Assembly: GCA_947454695.1 (NCBI GenBank)
Contig: CANGMW010000008.1
Coordinates: 1-24,596 of the forward strand
Direction: 5' to 3'
Origin: Comamonadaceae bacterium
GTDB taxonomy: Bacteria > Pseudomonadota > Gammaproteobacteria > Burkholderiales > Burkholderiaceae_C
Length of the DNA stretch: 24,596 bases
Shown here: one piece after another, positions 14,293 through 20,712 of the stretch
How the letters are laid out: every line of letters starts with the position of its first letter
Position numbering within the stretch: the stretch's first letter is position 1
Position numbers and translations under genes: made by a program
The notes under the pieces: model-generated
What the model was told of the DNA's origin: nothing
The model's input: the letters and a program-made list of their open reading frames with translations, nothing else
Database searches by the model: none

Positions 14293-15078
14293 TCACATTT
14301 TGAAGTGTTCGCCGAGATACACACGCCGCACGTCGGCGTTGTTCACGATCTCGGAGGGCACACCTTGCGCCAGCACATGACCATCGCTGATGATGTACGC
14401 GTGGTCGCAAATGCCCAGGGTTTCACGCACGTTGTGGTCGGTGATGAGCACTCCGATGCCGCGCATTTTGAGAAAATTAATGATGCGCTGAATCTCAATC
14501 ACAGCGATCGGGTCGATGCCAGCGAAGGGCTCGTCCAGCAAAATAAAGCGTGGTTGCGTGGCCAGGGCACGGGCAATTTCCACCCGACGGCGCTCGCCGC
14601 CCGACAAGGCCAATGAAGGCGAAGCGCGCAGGTGTTCAACCCGCAAGTCCTGCAGCAAGCCGGTGAGTCGGTCCTCGATCTCCTCGTTTTTCAGTGGCTT
14701 GCCTTGCGCATCGAGCTGCAACTCCAACACGGCGCGCACATTGTCTTCGACATTAAGTTTGCGAAAGATGGAGGCTTCCTGTGGCAAATAACTCAGCCCC
14801 AGGCGCGCGCGCTGGTGAATGGGCATGTGTTCCACCGATTGGCCATCAATCTCGATCTGGCCGGCACTGGCGCGCACCAAACCCACGATCATGTAAAACG
14901 AGGTGGTCTTGCCCGCACCGTTGGGGCCGAGCAATCCCACGACCTCGCCTTTGCGCACTGTGAGCGACACGTCTTTGACCACCTCGCGGCTGCCGTAAAA
15001 CTTTTTCAGGTGGCGCGCCTCAAGCTGGCTAGGCGCTGGCGTCGCCATAGACGGCCCGGACGGGTGGATTGAGTTCAT
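14293..15078 (-). CDS. lptB: LPS export ABC transporter ATP-binding protein
   Basis: The cytoplasmic ATPase that powers extraction of lipopolysaccharide from the inner membrane, together with LptF, LptG and LptC. It has 261 residues with Walker A GPNGAGKTT (51-59), the Q-loop in YLPQEASIFRKL (98-109), signature LSGGERRR (158-165), Walker B FILLDEPFAGIDP (178-190) and H-loop TDHNVRE (213-219). The ATG at 15078 overlaps the lptA stop (ATGA), which favours it. The first ten residues are extra relative to E. coli, so ATG 15048 (MATPAP) is an alternative. Confidence 0.97.
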   Translation of the reverse strand: MNSIHPSGPSMATPAPSQLEARHLKKFYGSREVVKDVSLTVRKGEVVGLLGPNGAGKTTSFYMIVGLVRASAGQIEIDGQSVEHMPIHQRARLGLSYLPQEASIFRKLNVEDNVRAVLELQLDAQGKPLKNEEIEDRLTGLLQDLRVEHLRASPSLALSGGERRRVEIARALATQPRFILLDEPFAGIDPIAVIEIQRIINFLKMRGIGVLITDHNVRETLGICDHAYIISDGHVLAQGVPSEIVNNADVRRVYLGEHFKM

Positions 15079-15680
15079 TGACGCTTCTCACTGACTGGCG
15101 GCTTTGCGGATGAGGGGCCACCGTCCACGGGACTCGCGGGGGTTGGCGGATTGGATTTGGGAATCAGCATGACGCGTACCCGGCCCGCCTTGGATTTATC
15201 CGCTGCGCCATCCACGCTGAACACATCGGTCTGGTTGTTGTAGCGGATCACCGCGCCCACCACGTCGTCGGCCAGTACATCACCCCGCAAGCGGCGCAAT
15301 TGCGCTGTGCCGCTCAGGGTGACCATGTCGGTTCGGCCGTTGTAATCAATCAGATCGGCCTGGCCTTCCACATATTCCTCGGCCACACTCTCCCGCTTTT
15401 GCCGGAAGAATGCGCGCTTGCCCGGCTCCTCGGAGACGACACCGTATTGATAGCCCTGCGGGTCTTGTTTGATTTCAAGCCGCGCACCGCGAATCACGAT
15501 GCTGCCTTTGGTCAAGACCACCCGGCCGGTGAAGACGCTAATTTGCTTGGCATCGTCGTACCGCAAGGCATCGGACTCAATTTGAATCGGCTTGTTGCGA
15601 TCCGCTTTTTCAGCTTGCGCCGCACCCACCCCCAGCACTAGCGAGAGGCTGAGCATCCAAAGGGCACGGGGAAATTTCAT
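15075..15680 (-). CDS. lptA: LPS transport periplasmic protein LptA
   Basis: A periplasmic bridge protein that passes lipopolysaccharide from LptC to LptD. The 201-residue product has a Sec signal (basic MKFPRALW, hydrophobic 8-20, cleavage expected after AQA at 23). An OstA/LptA beta-jellyroll follows (about 30-165) with IQIESDALRYDD (32-43), FTGRVVLTKGSI (50-61) and MVTLSGTAQLRR (119-130). The last 25 residues are Pro/Ser-rich. The frame stays open to 15788, but that extension crosses a terminator and lacks homology, so the ATG at 15680 is used. The lptC and kdsC genes usually found upstream are not there; an oxidoreductase gene and a terminator are. Confidence 0.94.
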   Translation of the reverse strand: MKFPRALWMLSLSLVLGVGAAQAEKADRNKPIQIESDALRYDDAKQISVFTGRVVLTKGSIVIRGARLEIKQDPQGYQYGVVSEEPGKRAFFRQKRESVAEEYVEGQADLIDYNGRTDMVTLSGTAQLRRLRGDVLADDVVGAVIRYNNQTDVFSVDGAADKSKAGRVRVMLIPKSNPPTPASPVDGGPSSAKPPVSEKRQ

Positions 15681-15711
15681 GAAGGCACGAATCTTGCTGT
15701 AGTTGATTGTG

Positions 15712-15738
15712 ATTGTAGCGGTGCGCGGGCCTGTCCAA
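15712..15738 (-). promoter_or_regulatory. Possible sigma-70 promoter for lptA
   Basis: On the minus strand TTGGAC (15738-15733) and TACAAT (15717-15712) are separated by 15 bases, a little short of the optimum. The pair sits between the upstream terminator and the lptA start, where a promoter is needed. The -10 box is good and the -35 box weak. Confidence 0.35.
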
Positions 15739-15751
15739 CGCTGGTTCGGCC

Positions 15752-15780
15752 ATGAAAAAGCCCGCCAATTGCGGGCTTTT
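15752..15780 (-). terminator. Rho-independent terminator after the dsbA-type gene
   Basis: A perfect 10-base stem (15756-15765 with 15771-15780, loop CAATT) has core GCCCGC/GCGGGC. On the minus strand it ends in a run of T. It lies about 20 bases past the stop of the oxidoreductase gene and separates it from lptA. T-rich flanks on both strands mean it could act in both directions. Confidence 0.85.
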
Positions 15781-15798
15781 GTGTCCATGCTGGCGGGT

Positions 15799-16455
15799 TC
15801 AGCGGCCCTTGCGAACTTCCGATGTCAGATAGTCCACCACGCGCAAAGCGGCATCCATGCTCTTGGCGTAAGTGGCATCGGTGTAGAAACGTCCGGCCAC
15901 GCCCAGCGCGGGCACCCCCTCTACTTTGTAGGCGTCTTGCAACTGCTGGGCGCGCTTGAGCTTGCCGGCGGTAGAGAACGAGTTGAACTGGTCAGCGAAC
16001 TTGGCTTTGTCCACGCCTTGCTTGGCCACCCATTCAAAAATGGCGTCCGGTTTGTCCAAGCGCTGCTTCTCCACGTGAACGGCGTAGAACACCTTGGCAT
16101 GCAACTTCTCGACCAGGCCCATGGCCTCCAGAGCGAAATACAAGCGCTGCTGCGGGCCGAAATCTTCCCTGAAAGCCACCGGCACCCGCTTGACCACCAC
16201 ATCTTTAGGCAGGCGACTGATCCACTGCTGAAAGCTGGGCTCAAACGCATTGCAATGCGGGCAGCTGTACCAAAAGAATTCGACCACCTCGACCTTGCCC
16301 GCAGGGGTGTCGACCGGCGCAGGCTTGGGCAAGGGCAGGTAATCGGTGCCCGACTCGGGCTTGTTGCCCTGCGCCTGGGCCAACTGCGTCGACAGACTCA
16401 GGCTGCCAGCAAGGCACGAAGCGCTCACGGCACGGGAAAATTCACGACGTTTCAT
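15799..16455 (-). CDS. dsbA: Thiol:disulfide interchange protein, DsbA/DsbL type
   Basis: A periplasmic oxidase that introduces disulfide bonds. The 218-residue protein has a thioredoxin fold with an inserted helical domain. The active site is FFWYSCPHCNAF (60-71), Cys65-Pro-His-Cys68 as in DsbA. A cis-proline loop is seen in EGVPALGVAG near 180. The signal MKRREFSRAV...AQAQG contains RREF, which looks like a twin-arginine motif, although the rest could also serve Sec/SRP. A strong AAGGAGT (complement of 16464-16470) lies eight bases before the ATG. It follows argS and the SPOR gene and ends before a clear terminator. Confidence 0.93.
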   Translation of the reverse strand: MKRREFSRAVSASCLAGSLSLSTQLAQAQGNKPESGTDYLPLPKPAPVDTPAGKVEVVEFFWYSCPHCNAFEPSFQQWISRLPKDVVVKRVPVAFREDFGPQQRLYFALEAMGLVEKLHAKVFYAVHVEKQRLDKPDAIFEWVAKQGVDKAKFADQFNSFSTAGKLKRAQQLQDAYKVEGVPALGVAGRFYTDATYAKSMDAALRVVDYLTSEVRKGR

Positions 16456-16514
16456 GTTGAGGGACTCCTTGAGAATTGTTAGATAGAAGCGCGCGCTTGA
16501 GGCGGTCTGTGCGC

Positions 16515-17108
16515 TTAACGCTGAACCCGAACCAGCGCCGTGGTGTAGCCTGCCGCGTCGAGTTTGTCTTTGCTTTGTTCGGCAGCCTCTTTGCTGCCAA
16601 AGGGCCCGACCCGCACGCGAAACAACTGACGACCAGCCTGTTCATGTTCGGTCACTTTGGCCTCTACGCCGGATAAAGACAGCTTGGCGCGCTGGCTCTC
16701 GGCATCTTCTGTGTTGCGGTAAGCACCAACCTGAACGAAATATGAAAAAGGCTCGGCCGGGCTGGTCTTGGCACGCGCCAGATCGCCAATCGGATCGGCG
16801 GTCACGGCTGGCTTGACCTCGGGTTTGGAGAGTGCGTCTGATTTGGCGGCGGCCTTGTCATCCGACATGTCGTCCGTATTCTCAGCGGGTGGTTTGACCG
16901 GGTTCTTGCCATACAAAGGGGCGTTGGGGTCCCAGTCTTTGTTCTTCTTAGCCTCGGCCGCATCCTGCTCCGGCGTGCGGCTTTGGCTTTTGTTCATAAA
17001 GGGCACCGGCACTTTGGTGACGTACACCGCCACGGTCAAGGCCACGGCCAAACCGACGACCACGCCAATGATCACACCCAATAAGGTTCCGCCGCGTTGC
17101 TGTTTCAT
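16515..17108 (-). CDS. SPOR-domain inner-membrane protein (FtsN-like)
   Basis: Predicted single-pass inner-membrane protein that binds denuded septal peptidoglycan. The 197-residue protein has a short cytoplasmic N-terminus, a membrane helix at about 9-30 (LLGVIIGVVVGLAVALTVAV), a charged, proline-rich periplasmic linker (40-118) and a C-terminal SPOR domain (121-197). The SPOR domain has FSYFVQVGAYRN and LFRVRVGPFGSKEAAE. It lacks E. coli FtsN's conserved motifs outside the SPOR domain as far as I can judge, so I leave the symbol empty. The ATG at 17108 has AGGGGCAAGG upstream; the frame is open to 17150. It lies between argS and dsbA. Confidence 0.9.
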   Translation of the reverse strand: MKQQRGGTLLGVIIGVVVGLAVALTVAVYVTKVPVPFMNKSQSRTPEQDAAEAKKNKDWDPNAPLYGKNPVKPPAENTDDMSDDKAAAKSDALSKPEVKPAVTADPIGDLARAKTSPAEPFSYFVQVGAYRNTEDAESQRAKLSLSGVEAKVTEHEQAGRQLFRVRVGPFGSKEAAEQSKDKLDAAGYTTALVRVQR

Positions 17109-17161
17109 GCCTTGCCCCTGTCTGTCTTGTTGCTTCGTCCCGATTGTCACGCAAGCGGGCG

Positions 17162-18847
17162 CTACATTTTTTGCGGTGCGCTCACACCCAGCACCGCCAA
17201 GCCATTGTGCAGCACCTGTGCGGTGGCGGCTACCAAGGCCAGTCGGGCCAATTTGACGGCTTCATCATCCACCAGAATGCGCTCGGCGTCGTAGTAGCTG
17301 TGGTAACTAGCAGCCAGATCACGCAGGTAAAAGGTCACGTCGTGCGGCGCAAAGTCGGTCGCTGCGGCCGTGAGCATTTCCGGGTATTTGGCCAGCTGCA
17401 ACATGAGTGCCAAAGCCTGCGGGCTTTGCAATGGCGAGAGGTCGGTCTGCGCCAGCGCGGACACGTCGCCGCCCCAGGCCGCCAGCACCGAGCAGATGCG
17501 GGCATGGGCGTACTGCACGTAGTACACCGGGTTGTCGTTGTTCTTTTGCACCGCCAAATCGACATCAAACATGTACTCGGTATCGGGTTTGCGGCTGAGC
17601 AGGAAGAACCGCACCGCGTCCTTGGAGGTCCATTCGATCAGGTCGCGCAGGGTGACATAGCTGCCCGCCCGCTTGGAAATTTTCACTTCTTCACCGCCGC
17701 GCATCACCCGCACCATGGTGTGCAACACATAGTCGGGAAAGCCTTCGGGAATGCCCACGCCGGCGGCTTGCAAGCCCGCGCGCACGCGCGCGATGGTGCC
17801 GTGGTGGTCGGTACCCTGGATGTTGATCACCCGCTCAAAGCCGCGTGCCCATTTGGTGATGTGGTAAGCCACGTCAGGCACAAAGTAGGTGTAGGTGCCG
17901 TCGCCCTTGCGCATGACGCGGTCTTTGTCGTCGCCGTAGTCGGTGGACTTGAGCCACAGCGCGCCGTCCTGCTCATAAGTTTTACCCGCCTCGCGCAGTT
18001 TTTGCACGGCGTCGTCCACCTTGCCGCTGGTGTACAGGCTTGACTCGAGGTAGTAGTTGTCAAACTTGACCTCAAAGGCCTGCAGATCCAAATCCTGCTC
18101 ATGGCGCAAATACGCTACTGCAAACTGGCGCATGCCGTCCAGGTCATTCACGTCGCCTGAGGCGGTGAAGCTGCGGTCATCCGAGCGCACCGTTTTTTTC
18201 GCCAGAAAATCTTGCGCGATGTCGGCAATGTAGTCCCCGTTGTAAGCCGCCGCATTCTCGCCGCTGGGCCACTGGGCGTCGCCCGGCTTGAAGCCTTTGG
18301 CACGCAACTGCACGCTGGTGGCTAACGTACCAATTTGCACACCCGCATCGTTGTAATAGAACTCGCGGTAGACGTCCCAGCCCTGAGTTTGAAACAGGTT
18401 GCAGATCGCGTCGCCCAAGGCCGCTTGCCGGCCATGGCCCACATGCAGGGGGCCGGTCGGGTTAGCCGAGACGAACTCCACCATCATGCGTTTGCCAGAC
18501 ACGGGCTGCATGCCAAAGCGCGCTCCTTCTTGCAGTACCGTTTTCACCGTGCTTTGCTTGGCGGCCGCTTTGAGTCGGATATTGATGAAGCCTGGGCCGG
18601 CTATTTCCAAGGCGTCCACCCACATCGCAAAGGCGGGCTGCCCGTGGAGTAGGTCAACCAGGTTTTGCGCCACCTGTCGCGGGGCCAGCTTCAGCGGTTT
18701 GGCCAGTTGCATGGCCGCCGTGGTGGCCAAGTCGCCGTGGGCGGCGACTTTGGGGGATTCAAACACCGCACGCGCACCTGCGCCGGGAAGGAGTTGCTCC
18801 AAGACCGCGGCAAGCGCGCGGAGCAGTTCAGATTTAACAGTCAACAT
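17162..18847 (-). CDS. argS: Arginyl-tRNA synthetase
   Basis: Class I synthetase charging tRNA-Arg. It has 561 residues, normal for the family. It shows the N-terminal Add-1 domain (about 1-110), SANPTGPLHVGHGR (127-140) with the HIGH motif as HVGH (135-138), and GTDHHGTIARV (345-355). VKISKRAG (388-395) stands in place of KMSKS, followed by the anticodon-binding DALR domain from about 440 (VQYAHAR) to the usual terminus LGVSAPQKM. The SPOR-domain gene follows after 53 bases and is probably co-transcribed. Confidence 0.98.
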   Translation of the reverse strand: MLTVKSELLRALAAVLEQLLPGAGARAVFESPKVAAHGDLATTAAMQLAKPLKLAPRQVAQNLVDLLHGQPAFAMWVDALEIAGPGFINIRLKAAAKQSTVKTVLQEGARFGMQPVSGKRMMVEFVSANPTGPLHVGHGRQAALGDAICNLFQTQGWDVYREFYYNDAGVQIGTLATSVQLRAKGFKPGDAQWPSGENAAAYNGDYIADIAQDFLAKKTVRSDDRSFTASGDVNDLDGMRQFAVAYLRHEQDLDLQAFEVKFDNYYLESSLYTSGKVDDAVQKLREAGKTYEQDGALWLKSTDYGDDKDRVMRKGDGTYTYFVPDVAYHITKWARGFERVINIQGTDHHGTIARVRAGLQAAGVGIPEGFPDYVLHTMVRVMRGGEEVKISKRAGSYVTLRDLIEWTSKDAVRFFLLSRKPDTEYMFDVDLAVQKNNDNPVYYVQYAHARICSVLAAWGGDVSALAQTDLSPLQSPQALALMLQLAKYPEMLTAAATDFAPHDVTFYLRDLAASYHSYYDAERILVDDEAVKLARLALVAATAQVLHNGLAVLGVSAPQKM

Positions 18848-18872
18848 GCGCTCGATTTTACGGGGCAGCGCT

Positions 18873-19796
18873 TCACGCCTGGTTTTGCCAGAAATCGGCC
18901 TGACCGTAGTGGTGCTTCAGAAAGTCCACCCACAGCCGAACCCGCAAGGGCAAATGCTTACGCTGGGGGAACACCGCATAGATCCCGTTGGGGGGTGCTG
19001 CATACGGGCTCAGAACCTCTTCAAGACGCCCCTGCTGGATGTCGCTCTGCACCTCCCAGATGCTGCGCCAAGCAATGCCTTGACCAGCCAGACACCATTC
19101 GTGCAGCACCTGACCGTCAGAACAATCCATCGGCCCGTTCGGGCGGACATGAACGACTTCACTGCCCTCCCCCTTGGGCACCCGAAAGGCCCACCCGCGC
19201 GTCTGCGAGGCATCGCTGGACAACACAAGACAGTCAAAACGCGACAGTTCCTGGGGTGTCTGTGGCCTACCGCGGGCCTTCAAATAATCGGGCGTGGCCA
19301 CACACATGCGCCGGTTATCGGCCAGCCGCACGCTCACCAGCGACGAGTCCGGCAAGTCGCCCACCCGCACGGCACAGTCGTAGCCTTCGGCGGCCATGTC
19401 CACGACCCGGTCACTCAGGTTCAGTGACAAGGTCACATCAGCATGTTGCTGGCGAAAGCGTGGCACCAGGGGCGCCACATGGCGGCGTCCGAAACCGGCT
19501 GGCGCCGTGATGCGCAAATGCCCGCTGGCTTTCACGCCACCGGCCGATACACTGGCTTCTGCATTGGCGAAATCAGCCAGTAAGCGCTGACAATCTTCCA
19601 AAAAAGCACTGCCTTCGTGGGTCAAGGAAATGCGTCGCGTGGTGCGAACCAGCAGCTTGACGCCCAGCCGCTCTTCCAGGCCGTCCAGCCGGCGGCCCAT
19701 GATGGCCGGTGCCACACCTTCCGCAATGGCGGCTGCGGTGAGACTGCCCCGGGTGGCCACCGACACAAAGGATTCCAACTGTTTGAGTTTGTCCAT
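18873..19796 (-). CDS. LysR-family transcriptional regulator
   Basis: A 307-residue LysR-type regulator. The N-terminal winged helix-turn-helix (1-60) includes LESFVSVATRGSLTAAA (8-24) and a recognition helix around 30-40 (GRRLDGLEERLG). The effector domain (about 90-295) is of the type in the DSF/CrgA group (RVGDLPDSSLV, GIAWRSIWEV, VDFLKHHYGQ). It is transcribed away from the haloacid dehalogenase gene across a 147-base AT-rich region with inverted repeats, so it probably controls that gene, glcB and itself (inference). The effector is unknown; a haloacid, glycolate or glyoxylate would fit the neighbours. Confidence 0.93.
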   Translation of the reverse strand: MDKLKQLESFVSVATRGSLTAAAIAEGVAPAIMGRRLDGLEERLGVKLLVRTTRRISLTHEGSAFLEDCQRLLADFANAEASVSAGGVKASGHLRITAPAGFGRRHVAPLVPRFRQQHADVTLSLNLSDRVVDMAAEGYDCAVRVGDLPDSSLVSVRLADNRRMCVATPDYLKARGRPQTPQELSRFDCLVLSSDASQTRGWAFRVPKGEGSEVVHVRPNGPMDCSDGQVLHEWCLAGQGIAWRSIWEVQSDIQQGRLEEVLSPYAAPPNGIYAVFPQRKHLPLRVRLWVDFLKHHYGQADFWQNQA

Positions 19797-19943
19797 CGGC
19801 TCAGATTAGTAGCAATTTAGTCAAAGATCAAGCTAAAAACTGAAGTCAGCAGGGCGACTTTCAGCAGATTAGATACTTTAAGTTATTAATAAACGCAATA
19901 TTTTCATATTAATAACACTCGAAGTATCAAATACAGTCGAGAT
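19797..19943. promoter_or_regulatory. Divergent regulatory region with nested inverted repeats
   Basis: The lysR/dehalogenase spacer is far richer in A+T than its surroundings. It carries GTTATTAAT (19882-19890) mirrored by ATTAATAAC (19908-19916). Outside these is GATACTT (19872-19878), mirrored by AAGTATC (19922-19928). The two pairs share a centre within about one base. On the minus strand TTGCGT (19898-19893) and TATCTA (19875-19870) are 17 bases apart and could be the lysR promoter, though each matches consensus only partly. The outer and inner repeats are likely regulator sites. Confidence 0.6.
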
Positions 19944-20654
19944 ATGGAAAAGCCACGCTCACCCCGACCAGAAACTCCGCAAGCCGTGCTGTTTGATGCC
20001 TACGGCACGCTGTTTGATGTTTACAGCGTGGGGCTGATGGCGGAACAACTGTTTGCAGGTCACGGCAACACACTGGCGGTGCTTTGGCGGGATAAACAAA
20101 TTGAGTACACACGTCTGGTGACCACCAGCAACGATGGCGCTCACTACCAGCCATTTTGGGCGCTGACCACCGCGGCCTTGCGTTACGCCTGTAAGCGTTT
20201 GAAGCTGTCGCTGTCGGAATCGGCCGAACAAATGCTGATGAACCAGTACCGCCACCTGAGCGCGTTCCCGGAAAACCGCGCTGTGCTGCAAGCCTTGCGA
20301 GCCCGGGGCATCCAGACCGGCATCTTGTCCAATGGCGACCCCCAAATGCTGGGTATTGCCGTGCGCAGCGCAGGCATGGAAGACCTCTTTGACCATGTAA
20401 TCAGCGTGGACGCGGTGCGCAAATACAAAACCCACCCGCACGCTTATGCCTTGGGTGAAAAAGCCACGGGCTTGCGCGCGCGTCAGATCGTGTTTGCAAG
20501 CGCCAACAGCTGGGATGCACTGGCCGCCACCTGGTTCGGCTTTCAGACCTTGTGGGTTAACCGCCAGGGCCTGCCTTTTGAAGAACTGGGCACACAGCCG
20601 GTTCGCACCGGCACAACGCTCAACGAGGTGCTGGAATTTTTCCCGGCCCTTTGA
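19944..20654 (+). CDS. Haloacid dehalogenase, type II ((S)-2-haloacid dehalogenase)
   Basis: Predicted to hydrolyse (S)-2-haloacids with inversion, for example chloroacetate to glycolate. The 236-residue HAD-fold protein has nucleophile Asp18 in LFDAYGTLFDVYS (16-28), WRDKQIEYTRL (48-58) with Arg49, and LSNGDP (128-133) with Ser129/Asn130. Lys162 lies in RKYKTHP, and the type II motif FASANSWDA (184-192) follows with Ser186, Asn188 and Asp191. All catalytic positions I recall for Pseudomonas L-DEX are filled. Phosphoglycolate phosphatase-like activity is a weaker alternative, as HAD enzymes are easily misnamed. It is divergent from lysR and 58 bases ahead of glcB. Confidence 0.88.
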   Translation: MEKPRSPRPETPQAVLFDAYGTLFDVYSVGLMAEQLFAGHGNTLAVLWRDKQIEYTRLVTTSNDGAHYQPFWALTTAALRYACKRLKLSLSESAEQMLMNQYRHLSAFPENRAVLQALRARGIQTGILSNGDPQMLGIAVRSAGMEDLFDHVISVDAVRKYKTHPHAYALGEKATGLRARQIVFASANSWDALAATWFGFQTLWVNRQGLPFEELGTQPVRTGTTLNEVLEFFPAL

Positions 20655-20712
20655 TTTTTTAATTGTTGTTTGGATTGATTTTTTGTTTTTTGATTTCAAG
20701 GAGATAAACCCC
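20655..20712 (+). promoter_or_regulatory. T-rich leader and strong ribosome-binding site of glcB
   Basis: The 58-base gap is dominated by T and G runs, in sharp contrast to the GC-rich genes. It ends in AAGGAGAT (20698-20705), eight bases before the ATG. The site rules out the longer upstream open frame from 20446. A T-rich unstructured leader with a near-perfect Shine-Dalgarno sequence predicts high translation. No stem precedes the T-runs, so I do not call a terminator. Confidence 0.6.

Noticed and set aside
15681..15788. Upstream extension of the lptA reading frame
   Set aside because: It reads through a rho-independent terminator and precedes a clear signal peptide starting at 15680.
16487..16498. 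Palindrome AAGCGCGCGCTT upstream of the dsbA-type gene
   Set aside because: Short alternating GC palindromes arise readily in this composition, and no companion promoter or second copy was seen.
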